Shown piece after piece: positions 1 to 10,461 of a stretch of 64,000 nt of DNA. The DNA is taken from contig JACTAT010000058.1 of the NCBI GenBank assembly GCA_014526335.1, positions 100,904 to 164,903 of the forward strand. Direction: 5' to 3'. The notes under the pieces are model-generated. The model did no database searches. It had not been told where the DNA came from and saw only the letters and a list, made by a program, of their open reading frames with translations. The first letter of the stretch is position 1, and each line of letters opens with the position of its first letter. This DNA comes from Chrysaora quinquecirrha (Eukaryota > Cnidaria > Scyphozoa > Semaeostomeae > Pelagiidae). The translations under genes and the position numbers were made by a program.

Positions 1-3000
1 CAAAATCTAATGAACGAAAGACTTGAAGAACTCAAGGTAATCGATCTATTGTAAATAACCATAGATCTTTTGTTCATTTGAAATTGTCTATTGTTTTAAA
101 AACAGTGGCTTTATTGTTCAGACTTGTCTTTTGTTTAATAACAATGGGTCTGTTGTTAATGTGGCATTGTCTATTGTTTGAGTAACAATGAATCTATTGT
201 TCACACTTATCTTTGTATAATAACTATAGATCTGTTGTTCATTTGACATTGTCTGTTGTTTGAGTAACAATGGATCTATTGTCCTCCTATCTTTTGTTTA
301 ATAACGATATACCTGTTGTTCATGTGACATTGTCTATTGTTTGAGTAACAATCAATCCATTGTTCAGACTGATCTATTGTTAAACAACAGAATTTGAAAG
401 TTCAGATTTTCATGCAAATGGCATACCACAGTAGATGGGATTCGAACTGACTGCATGAACAGAGAGCTAACAATGTATCCACTGAGTCATAGAGCTCGAT
501 AAAATGGCAGAGTAACTCTCCAAGTCCAAGTCAAACAGCCTAAGACTCTCCACCCGTTTGACTTTTTCTGTGTTTCAGCTATATTGAGCCTTTGGCTAGG
601 AGAGCCTTGGGCTGTAGGACTTTGAGAGTAACCTGGCGATTTCATTGAGCTCTTTAGCTCAGAAGAAACAATACTGGCTCTGTAATCATGAATCCCAGGT
701 TCAAATCCCACCTATCATGGTATGCAAATTTTCTTGATATATCTGTTTAATATCAAAGGATCTATTGAACACATTAATTCAGTCTATTGTTTGAATTAAA
801 TATCAATTGTTTGAACTTTGAAGTTTTAACGATTCTCGTTTCTCTCTTCAGCATGTCAAGAAAGGCATTCAAGTTCTAATGTTGATAACAACAGAAGGAA
901 TCAAGATCTATGATGAAAAAGAAACAGTAAGCCTTGCTTGTAACTCAATTTTTAATCTTAATTTAATACTTTCACGCTAGCAAATATACACACTAGTGTG
1001 GTTGTATTTTAGTAGACTGTGGTAGATAAGCACTACTGTAGTGGATTATAAGGCTTGATATGGTGGTTCCACAGTACATGGTACAGGAAAAATACCACAA
1101 TGTTAAGCATAATAACCCACCACCACCACATCAAGCATGATAACCCACCACAGTAGTGCTTATCCACGACAGTACGCAAAAAACACCACCACATCAAGCA
1201 TAATAACCCAGCACATCAAGCATGATAACCCACCACTACCACATCAAACATAATAACCCACCACCAGCACATCAAGCGTAATTACTCACCACAGTAGTGC
1301 TTATCCAGAACATCATGCATAATAGCTGACCACAGTAGTGCTTATCCACCACAGTATGCAAAAAACACTACCAAATCAAGCATAATTATCCACCATGTAG
1401 TGCTTATCCACCACAGTAAGCAAAAAAATGCCACCAAATCAAGCATAATAGCCCACCAAATCAAGAAAAATAGCCCACCACATCAAGCATAATAACCCAC
1501 CACAGTAGTGCTTATCCACCACAGTATGCAAAAAACACCACCAAATCAAGCATAATAACCCACCACGTCAAGCATAATAACCCACCACAGTAGTGCTTAT
1601 CCACCACAGTACGCAAAAAACACCACCAAATCAAGCATTTCAACATGCAGTCCAGATACAAGATTATTTGCATATGTTGCAAGAAGTTCAACATCACTGA
1701 AAGCCCCTCCGATATTGCAAGCTCACGTATTCAAGACAAAGAAAGCATCTCATGTAAGATAGTATTTTTTTGCCCAAAAATTATTAGATCCAAGATTACT
1801 TTTGCACTTTCTGAGCTTACACAGACTGACAACATGTATAGTATTATTAGAAAGCTCCATACATCATCCTGTAACTGTAGACTTAAAGGGACAATAGACA
1901 ATACATTGGTTTAGCTCCCCACTACACGATTTTTTTGTAGAAAGTTTTTTTGGGCCAGTATTGAAACTTTCTTAGATATTTCATGTTTTCAGCACCAAAA
2001 CTTTCTTGTGACTTTCTTAGCAAAAATTTTGGAATGCAGTATTTCTAAGAATGCACCGTTTAAGGCACTGTATACATCGCACAAATACCACGTTTTTCAA
2101 AGAAAATAATCATTAGACTCGTTTAATAGCAAGATGAACGACTGAACAGAAGAACGAAAATAACATACAGAACATTAGGAGTGAAGCATGAAACAAAACT
2201 TTCTTAAGTTTCAAGAGTCCAGTATTAAACTTTCTTACATTTTTGAGACGTTGAGCACTACTTTCTTATAAACCACTTTCTTATAAAAAAAAACGTGTAT
2301 ACTTATTAAAACCTGGTTTCTAAACAATTGTCGGAGGTTGCGAGAAACAGGAGAAATATCTCTGGACATATTGAAAGGCTTTTTCCGTCCGACACTCCTC
2401 AGAGTATAAACGTCAGAAACAGAACAGACTGAAACTATTGACCAAGGCAGAATTTTTACCTTCATGCTGATTAACAAGCATCAATCAGGAAGTAATGCTG
2501 AGTTAGCATTTGTTTCTAAACACAAATAGGCTTGCGAGATACAGCAGGAAGACCAATAGGATTAATTCCGGGGGGGGTGCTTCAATATGACCATGATTAG
2601 ACGTGAATCTGGACTTTGACAAAAGGACCCATTTGTATGATAAGATTTTCAAGGATTTCTGATCCATTTGCATGAAAATCAGGAAATTTCAAGCCCTTGT
2701 GTATGAATTTGGTTGATTTTAAAACCCTTTACAGTGCTAGAATTCACGAAAAGTCTCGCAAAATCGAATCTGACGGCGATTCTTTGCAATCAATGTGACC
2801 GAGCTCTGTTGTTGCTGCTAATTCATCGTTTCGAAAGCAAAAAACACAGTAGAAAGGTTGTCAGCCACTTTGCGGTAAATCATTATGGAACCTATTAGTA
2901 AGAAAATCCTAAAATATCAACCCATCAATCAGAATCGAGCAGAATGTCAGACCCATGTGTAGAGAATTTCAGTCAAAAGACCCATCCATATGAGCGGCAC

Positions 3001-6000
3001 GTCCAGTATGTCTACATATTGAAGTACCCCGGGGATTAATTGAAGAGTCCAAGCGAGAAAACGATTTCTTTCTGTCTACAAAGAACTGGCCTTTTGGTTT
3101 TGATGTGAACAGATTCCAAAAGTCCTAAATGAAATAAAGATCTTGCTTTGCGAACGATTGAAACAAGTAAAGCTTCTGCATTTTCGAATTGCGATAAACA
3201 GCGAAAACATTTTCGGGCATACATAAAAGCTTTTTTGGTCTGACACTCCTCAGAGTATGAACGTCAGAAACAGACCAAAGCAATAAACTAAGTTGGAAAT
3301 TATACCCAGATGCAGCTAGAAATGCACCAGTCAGAAAGTAGCGCTGAGTTGGCATTGTCTTTTAAACACCAATCAGCTGGCAGGATACAGCGGGAAGACA
3401 AAAATCTTTTTCAATTAATCCTATTGGTTTAAAAAGATTAGAAGTTGCAAATGCCTTCTGTTGGTGACTTTTTAGCTTTCATTAAAACATTTCATAGAAT
3501 ATGCAGCTCGCAACCAAGGATTGAAACTGCAAGAAAGAAGTGCACCAAATAAACGATGATCTTTGTTTTTAGGCCCAGCAAATGTCGGCTTTGGTTTCTA
3601 AAGCCTTCCGAATTGTGTTTGCAATGGCGACAATTGACAGGAATTCTAAAACTGAAGGGTTTGAGAACGATGCGCAACAAAAGAAAGAGGATTCTCCGTT
3701 GCAAAACAGAAGGCGATGGGTAAATTCAAATTTATCATGTTTCATGTATTACCATTGATTAGTCCGCGTTTTACGACGCCACAGCACCTTCACTGGACCG
3801 TAATTCCAGTTGTTGCATGCGGCGAGCACCCTTACTGGAAATGTCTACCATTTTCCAGAAAAATGTCGCGCCTGACCCAGGCTTCTTTGAAATGGTCTAT
3901 TGAATGACAACGATTGTTAATATTGCGTTACAGGCAAAAAAGGAAATAGCACGTGGTCACGATCTGTCAGAGCATGCGCAGCGTGCTAGAAAGTATCATC
4001 CACTCGCAATGATCCCTGGAAAGGCAGATCCAGTCGACACAGGCATGCTACCGTCACGCAAGATCTCACAAACTGAATTCGATAATCGAATGATTGCGCA
4101 GTCGCGGCAAAGGTCCAATGGAACAGAGAGAATATATGACGCAATATCTGAAAATGTACAGATAAATCGCCCGCAGAATTCCCGCGAGTTGAATCAGAGC
4201 TCCAACGCAGCTACTACAGTAGAGACGCAATTAATAAAGCCTCGAATTGGGAAGGACGTTCATCCTGAAAATGAGACAGAACTTGAAACATCGTCGATGT
4301 CAGGAAAGTCACTGGTGAGTGATATCTTTTAGATGACCTCCTGCAAAATTCGTTTTTGATATTATCTACGAACTGCTTATTTCATCCATGACGGGGGTCA
4401 CATTTTTGGCAAAGGTATATACTATATGTAAACTTTCTGGAACTTTTTTGACTGGTGAATTTCGATCTGCATCTCGGAATATGTTTCGCCTTAGCCAATC
4501 GTTTCGGTCTGTTTATACTCAACGTTTATACTCCGAGTGAGGAGTGTCAGACGAAAAACGCTCTTACGTTTTAGAAGCTTTGTACAACTCAAAGACAGTA
4601 TCGTTATTGTGAAGGTCTCTTACTTCTAACATTCTGCAAGCTCGTGCTCGTCTACATGAATTCTAATCTAAGCGTGACTCTTAGGTCAAACTGAAACCTT
4701 TACAATACAACGTTACAATTGCATCTTACTTTCTACTTTACTTTTACTTTTCAATACACTTGACCTTCACAATAATCGTATTACTAAATAGACTAGTCCT
4801 TGCCCGTGTGAGACCACCGCCTCGCAAGGACTTCCGCTTTCAAGGACTTCCCCTTCCCAAGGACTCTTGGGTGAGGGGATTAAGCCTTTAAGTTGTTATA
4901 CTTGCTCTGAATTTTAATCTTAATGTTAATCCTAATCTTACTTACTCTTAATCTCAATCTTATTCTTACTTTTGGTCTTTGTGTTAGACTGAAATTTAAA
5001 ACTTAATGCTAATGTTTATCCTAGTCTTGAACTTAAAGTATTGTTAATCATAATCTTAATCTTAATGTTAGCCTTGTCTTAGTCTTAAACTTTAAATGAA
5101 TCTCAATCTTGAATTTTAACTTAACTTAAACTTAAATTTATAAATAGATTTAAATTCGATCCTCAACTTAAAATTTGATGAGCTGTTTTTCTCTGTTCAT
5201 AGGCGGAATCTACTAATGATGCAATGCAAGAATTCATCGAAGGCCGCGTAGCTGGTCATAAAATGTCACATGACAATGAGACTTCAAATGCGCATGCTCA
5301 GAGTTTGCAAGCCGATGGCAAGGAAAGTTTGCATAGCACTGATTCCGATTACGAGGATATGCATGCAGGTCAAGAATCCACTCAGGAAATGTACGTAGAA
5401 AAAGAACAAGTTTCAGGGGTTGGTACAGAAGACAAAGATGTCGAAAAGCCTATGCTATATGAGAATGTTATTGTCATGGAACCCCCGTCAAAAAGCAGCA
5501 ACGAACCCCGTCAACAAGCCAAGACCTCCCCGCAAGAAACGAAGAGCTCTCTTCAGTCAGCAACGAACCCCCGTCAACAAGCCAAGACTTCCCCGCAAGA
5601 AACGAAGAGCTCTCTTCAGTCAGCAACGAACCCTCTTCAGCAAGACATGACTCCTCTGCAAATAACGAAGAGCTCGCCTCAACAAGCAACGAACCCTCGT
5701 CCACAAACGAAGAAATTGATACAAACAAAGTTCAATCTTCTTCAGAAACTGGGGATTTCCCTACAGCAAGCGAAAACCAGCCTTGTGAAGGCGAGGAATC
5801 CCTTAGAAACGACGATTGCCGTTCGACAGGCGAAGATACCCTTGCGAAAACCGACGATTCCTCTTCAAGAGCCGAAGAGCGCTCGTCGACGAACGAAAAT
5901 GTCGAGACGAAGACTACTGCAAGTAAGCAATCAGTTGAAAGCGAGCTGCCACCCGCCGAAATTCACCGACGGCCAACTACTCCTTATATGTTTCTGCCGT

Positions 6001-7718
6001 CAAGCCCTAAGCACAGCCCTGTGCTGGAAAGAAAACGCGCTGTTACTGTCACCGACGAACAATTAATGAGAGACTCGCATTGGTACCAACCAGGCCTGTC
6101 AAGGTAAGCCTCTTTTCCATTATGAGGCTTGCCTCTTTTTCATATGAAAGGCTCTCACTATGATAGGCATCCATTTAGCGAACAGCATTGAGCTCTTTAG
6201 CTCAGTGAAAATGTCGGCAGCTTCCGATCATGCTACCGTAGTCCAGGTTCGAATCTCATCAACTGTTGTATGGAGTTGGAGGGACATCTATCCTAGTATT
6301 TGCCATATGCCATTTGTAATAAGTAATGAGTACATAAATATGCATGCACTGAAGAAGGGTTAATAAAGCCAAAACATCGTTAAATTTAGACTGCCTCGAA
6401 ATCAATCAGCGATTTTTCTCAATTTTCAGGGAAATATCTGAAGAAATTCTTGCGAACGAGAAAGAAGGAAGTTTCTTCATCCGGGACAGTACAAGTAATC
6501 CGGGTTCTTACGCTATGACAGTGAGAATACCGAAGATAATTAAACCGTCCGGTATCGGAAATATCTTGATTCAACAAACGCCCGAGGGAGATTATAAAAT
6601 TCCTGTGAGTATAGGAAATGAAATTTTACATTTACCAGTTATAGCATGTATCTACATTGATAATAGTTTTGCTATCTCTAATAATGTGCTCATCCTTCCC
6701 ACATAAAAAGGGGAACGGGGAAGATCGAAATGGGGGAGTAGGGGAATTTGTAAAAGTTTATAGGCGTTTCCAGTACCCGCAACATTCCTTTTTGAATGCT
6801 GGCTGATATGGCTAATTTTGAGGTTTCTTTTACTCAGAAGTCATTTATGAAATATCAACGCCAGGCTGAAGGTGGTCACTATCAGAAGGTTTTTAGGTCC
6901 TCAGTGGTTCTTAAACGTCCCAATTAATTTTGGGACGGACCCGCAATTCAACGTCATCATCGGAGTCACTGAGAGCAAGGTCTTTACACCTTGAAGTTTG
7001 TGTTCACTAGCCTAGATTAGAATCGCAGACAGAAATAGCGTAAGTGCTAATCAACTACCCATAAGTAGAGATTCTTTACCATCCCTGAAGCTGATTGATG
7101 TTTAAAACAAAATGCCAATTCGGCTTCTCTTTCTGATTAATGCATTTCGAGCCGCATCTGGATATAAATTCCGCCTTAGTTTGTTGTTTTTGTCTGTTCC
7201 CATGGTTCCAATGGTTCCTGAAGGCCATACTCTGAGGACGATGAAAAGCTTTTCAACATGCTTGAAAATATTTCCGCTGTTTATTGAAATGTTAAAGATT
7301 TTTACGAAAACAGACCCATATGTAACGAGATTATTGCTGGAGAAGTTACTCTGTTGGCTGGGACGTCTAGTATAATGAACAATGGAAGAACCCCCGGGGT
7401 TCTGTGCCCCTGAATTTTATTTCTTTCCCGCGAGTCACCTGGAGATCTCTTTTATTCTGTTTAATTTAATTCTTATCATTTCAGGGCTTCCACCGATCAT
7501 TTCCGTCACTGCCGATGTTAGTTGCATACTATGCCTCGTTTCAAGATGAGCTTCCAGTGAAACTGAGGCTGACCAATGAGAATCCATTATTTGATATGCA
7601 AGATGGCGGCACTCAAAATGGGGACCAGGTTGATGGACACCAACAGAAAAAGGTTGACCCAGATTTTGAAAGGTTTGCTAGCTGCGAGGGAATCATGAGG
7701 GAGTTGTCAAATGAGTAA
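1..7718 (+). CDS. PTB-linker-SH2 adaptor protein, Shc-like layout (5' partial, one frameshift)
   Basis: Exons seen: 1-36, 852-926, 1759-1908 (weak splice sites), 3573-3719, 3934-4314, 5203-6103, 6430-6604 and 7485-7718 with stop. All junction phases agree. The first four build a phosphotyrosine-binding (PTB) domain: GIKIYDEKET, then KITFA with a conserved Cys region, then the C-terminal helix AQQMSALVSKAF. Two exons encode an acidic, Ser/Thr-rich linker with tyrosine motifs YEDM and YENV. The last exons form an SH2 domain from HWYQPGLSR through SFFIRDS (phosphotyrosine-binding Arg) to PVKLRL, closest in pattern to tensin-type SH2 domains. PTB-linker-SH2 order is that of Shc adaptors, which bind activated receptors and recruit Grb2. 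That role is inferred here. The start lies outside the window. Exon 5203-6103 needs one extra base near 5506-5509 to stay open. SH2D5 or a lineage-specific PTB-SH2 protein are alternatives. Confidence 0.82.
70..390. repeat. Minisatellite, about 82-bp unit, four copies
   Basis: The phrase CATTGTCTATTGTTTGAGTA recurs near 79, 163, 246 and 329 with small changes, alternating with TTTGTTTAATAAC phrases. It lies in the first visible intron of the PTB-SH2 gene. No coding potential is seen. Confidence 0.75.
420..720 (+). repeat. tRNA-derived SINE fragments (GAGCTCTTTAGCTC family)
   Basis: Two adjacent pieces carry tRNA-like B-box words (GATTCGAACTG near 437; GGTTCAAATCC near 699) and the phrase GAGCTCTTTAGCTC. 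Related pieces occur at 6186-6280, 24000-24068 (reverse) and 60785-60885. None folds as an intact tRNA by eye, so these are called SINE remnants rather than tRNA genes. Confidence 0.55.
985..1640. repeat. Imperfect tandem repeat with CCACCACAGTAGTGCTTATCC
   Basis: A purine/CCACC-rich unit of roughly 60-80 bases repeats with variable internal deletions. The words CAGTAGTGCTTATCC and ATCAAGCATAATAACCCACC recur many times. It directly precedes the proposed third PTB exon (1759-1908) and lies in the intron. Confidence 0.8.
2567..3035. mobile_element. Non-autonomous element with G-run inverted ends
   Basis: The left end CCGGGGGGGTGCTTCAATA mirrors the right end ATTGAAGTACCCCGGGG. A second member with the same ends and the shared inner phrase GGCACGTCTAGTAT lies at 20291-20696, and a remnant ends near 7400. 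The element sits in the intron between PTB exons. No transposase is visible. Confidence 0.6.
5203..6103 (+). other. Linker exon of the PTB-SH2 gene with a one-base frameshift
   Basis: The exon enters in phase 0 after an ATAG acceptor and leaves in phase 2 at AG|gtaagc, joining SRE of the SH2 domain. From 5203 to about 5505 the entering frame reads a plausible acidic linker including YEDM and YENV. After the C4 run at 5506-5509 that frame turns into Gln/Lys/Arg-rich sequence and stops at 6066. The next frame, however, is open and acidic up to the SH2 start (SNEPSS, SSTNEE, PAEIHRRP, HWYQPGLSR). A 63-base repeat explains the switch. The second unit has CCCCC (5568-5572) where the first has CCCC, so one C is missing from the first. 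The long reading frame ending at 6066 is therefore not the true C-terminus. Confidence 0.85.
7080..7345 (+). repeat. Dispersed repeat with CATTTCGAGCCGCATCTGG
   Basis: The phrase GCATTTCGAGCCGCATCTGG followed by a GTCTGTT and CTGAGGA block occurs here and at 19085-19200, and in degraded form at 55380-55640 (+), 2330-2440 and 3230-3360 (reverse) and 4470-4560. It gives rise to spurious short reading frames. The type of element is not recognised. Confidence 0.55.
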
Positions 7719-8977
7719 TAAAAAAAAGTATAATAAATTGGAACCCAAAAATATAGAGTATATATAGTATATAATACAGTACAATAAAATAATGCAATAC
7801 ACACATTTTTTTAAGGAAGGTCTTTATAAGGAAGATTGTAAAAACGGATAAGCAAAGAGGTATTTCTAGTACTGGATCGGGGACTGCTAAGGAATGTGAA
7901 GCATTACATTTTTGAATGCAACCGTTTTGAACGCATTTATGTAGTTCAACCACAACTAGCGAAGCGATGGACAGCACACATGGAGTTTACAGCTGCTACA
8001 CTGAAGCTAAGTACACAAGTGCAGTATATATTGCATTGTTACTTACCCTTAGGTTTATATTAAAGAGACACAAAAGGAAAGGTTAAGGAATTGCTTAGGA
8101 ATTTTCAGTGCTTAACTTTAGTTAAGCAACTTTCAGTACTGAACCTCAGCCGAGCTTCCTTGTAAAAAGAATGCGTGTATTTTTCTAATGCCACGTCCCT
8201 TTGTCTAGAGATTTTTCTTGGACTAAGTCAGTCCTCGTACGTCGTACGACTTGGTACGATTTTGTTGTTGATTTAGCGTACGACTTATCTTGTAGATAGA
8301 GGATTTTAAAAGTTGTTGCATGTCTTGCGAAGAAAAGCATTTGAAACATACTTATAGTCGTTTCACTTTCATTTTGGTGCATTTCAATCGCATCTGAGGG
8401 TGGTTGAGGGGTTCCAGAGAACATTGGAACATGCGAAATGTATCCAAGGAATAAAGGAACGTGACCAAAATTAGAAGGGAACATTGGGACACAGGGATAG
8501 GTAAAATCCTCCCTGTCAATCCGCTTGACTATCAATCTGAAATATAATCCAACACAACTCCAGAGAAAAAGGTGATTTCCTTATTGGAACAGGGGAACGT
8601 GAAACTACCCTAAACGACCCTAGATCTGGATCTATATTCCAGAACCCATTAGTTGGTGAAATGATGTAGCAATTGTAATCATTCATGTATTTGAAATAAA
8701 TTTTTTAGGTATAGTAGGTGTTTTAAGTTTTTAAATAGATGAATTTGTGTAACGAAATTATTAATTGAATTTTAGAACGGCGTATAACCTTTAGGCTATA
8801 TTTTAGCCAATATTATCTACTAGTACACTCTTTTTTTATAAGAACAGGTTTATAAGAACATATAATATATTTGCTAGTAGGTATATTATTATTTTCATTT
8901 TATCATACAGTTTTCGTTGAGCGATAATGAAGATTTTTAATTGCTACAATAGCAGATACAACATTATGAAACATTTA
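7719..8977. other. Intergenic stretch 3' of the PTB-SH2 gene
   Basis: The stop codon at 7716-7718 overlaps an AATAAA (7717-7722), and more A-rich possible poly(A) signals follow near 7785. A repeat with ATCCTCCCTGTCAATCCGCTTGACTATC (8500-8535) also appears reversed near 19240-19275. The left end of a TA-type T-rich element lies near 8826. No gene is seen. Confidence 0.5.
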
Positions 8978-9242
8978 GGCCTAGTTTAGACAGCGCATTA
9001 TGGGCGAAGCGAATTAAATTATTGCCTAAAAATTTGTGTAAGTGTCAATTTCATAAGTGTCACCAACCATTTTTTGAGGCGACTTAAATTATTAAATGCT
9101 AGTTTTATCTTTTCTTTAGCGCTCTGAATTAAATTCGCTGTCTTAATCCATCATGTAGTTTAAAGCGCTCTAACAGCGCATCAATCGTGATGTAGGCTGA
9201 ATTTAATTCGCCGCGCCCATAATGCGCTGTCTAAACTAGGCC
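8978..9242. mobile_element. Harbinger/Tourist-like MITE, 265 bp
   Basis: The left end GGCCTAGTTTAGACAGCGCA is the exact inverse of the right end, and the match continues through ATTATGGGCG and GCGAATTAAATT with one small difference. TTA flanks both ends (8975-8977 and 9243-9245), as expected for PIF/Harbinger elements, which duplicate TWA. It has no coding capacity, so it would be a miniature element moved by another copy's transposase. Confidence 0.85.
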
Positions 9243-9590
9243 TTAGCGATTTTAAACAGCTATAAAGCCGTCGAAATATCTATAGCAAAGATCATAGAGA
9301 GGAATAGTTATTCTGTTTCGAGAACAGAACAGAATAAAAATGATTATATTTTCAGATATTTTAGCTTGTGATATAAAGAAAATATAAAATGCTATTAAGC
9401 AGATATATAAAGGACCGAATTCTGTCTTGTGTTTTTCAGTCTTATGTCTGCCTTCCTTTCAAAATTAAATGCCTAGGGCCTAGTTCCCTACTGATGTGCA
9501 CACGGCACACTGGAGTCCCTATATATACCTTTTAAGACAATTCTAATTTAACCTAGTTTAGCCTAGCTGTCACTGATTGTCCTTGAGTCA

Positions 9591-9870
9591 GGCCAAACGA
9601 TCAAACATTGTTGGTCCAACAGTTAAAATTTTTCTTTACAACAAATGTTTGACCGTTTTGCTACGTCGAAAAACATCGCTTGAAAAGCAAAAGTAACAAC
9701 ATTTGTGGCGCGATATTTTTGAAAAAGTTCAAAAACATTTTTTTTCTTGACGCAGACAAAAAATGTTGAACAAGCAAAATTCTGGACGTGGCCAAACGGT
9801 CAAACATTTTTCTTGACAAGCAAATCCCAAATGTTGGGCCAAAACAATGTTTGATCGTTTGGCCAGGCCC
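9591..9870. mobile_element. Palindromic MITE, CCAAACGATCAAACATTG family
   Basis: The ends read GGCCAAACGATCAAACATTG and the inverse, and an inner TTTGACCGTTTTG/ACGGTCAAACAT repeat adds further palindromic structure. Other copies are at 14453-14684, 15501-15650 (partial), 15653-15932, 45240-45533, 48982-49086 (partial), 49633-49714 (partial) and 50400-50525 (partial). Several are bordered by TAA or TTA, consistent with a Harbinger-type target duplication. Confidence 0.8.
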
Positions 9871-10461
9871 TAATGGTACATATTTTTGATTAAGACAATA
9901 GATATGGAAGCCAGGCTTTAAAGTTAACACTTTCTCAAACTAATCTTTTTCCACATGGTTTTTAAGGTTGTTGCAAGAAGCGTATTCTACACACGATGGC
10001 AGAAAAACGTTGCAGCGCGAGCAGATCCCCAGGGGAATTGAATCGCAATATTCTATTGTTATTTTTCATGCACGTGCGGTAAGGTGTACTTGAAAATAGG
10101 GAAAATTCGTGCGTTACGCAGCACTGTAACTTTAAAGCTCAATTCAGAAAACACTTTCCTTTAGTTTAAAAAAGTATGGTCTAACTGCTGGACTAAAGCA
10201 AAATTGTCAACATAAATTACATTTGGAATTATGAAATGTCTGGCGAGGCAGAGCATACAAAATTAGGTAAAACGTTCTTTTAACTTATAAACTGTCTGCT
10301 ATAAAATAAGTCTCATTCATTCTTGCTTCAACAACGTGAATTTTCGCACTGAATGCCTGCGTCATTTCGAAGCGAAGAAGCGGCCATTTTCGGCCTTAGG
10401 CCGTGTTTTTGCAAGCAGAATCGGAAGTGACGCCACAGAGAGAACTTGTTCCCAGGTTACC

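Noticed and set aside
1645..1914. Complete 89-residue gene
   Set aside because: Only the part from 1759 to 1908 has PTB similarity and correct phases; the rest is intron next to a minisatellite.
5510..6066. Gln/Lys/Arg-rich C-terminal half of the 280-residue frame
   Set aside because: It is the wrong frame after a one-base deletion; the neighbouring acidic frame matches the SH2 exon phase.
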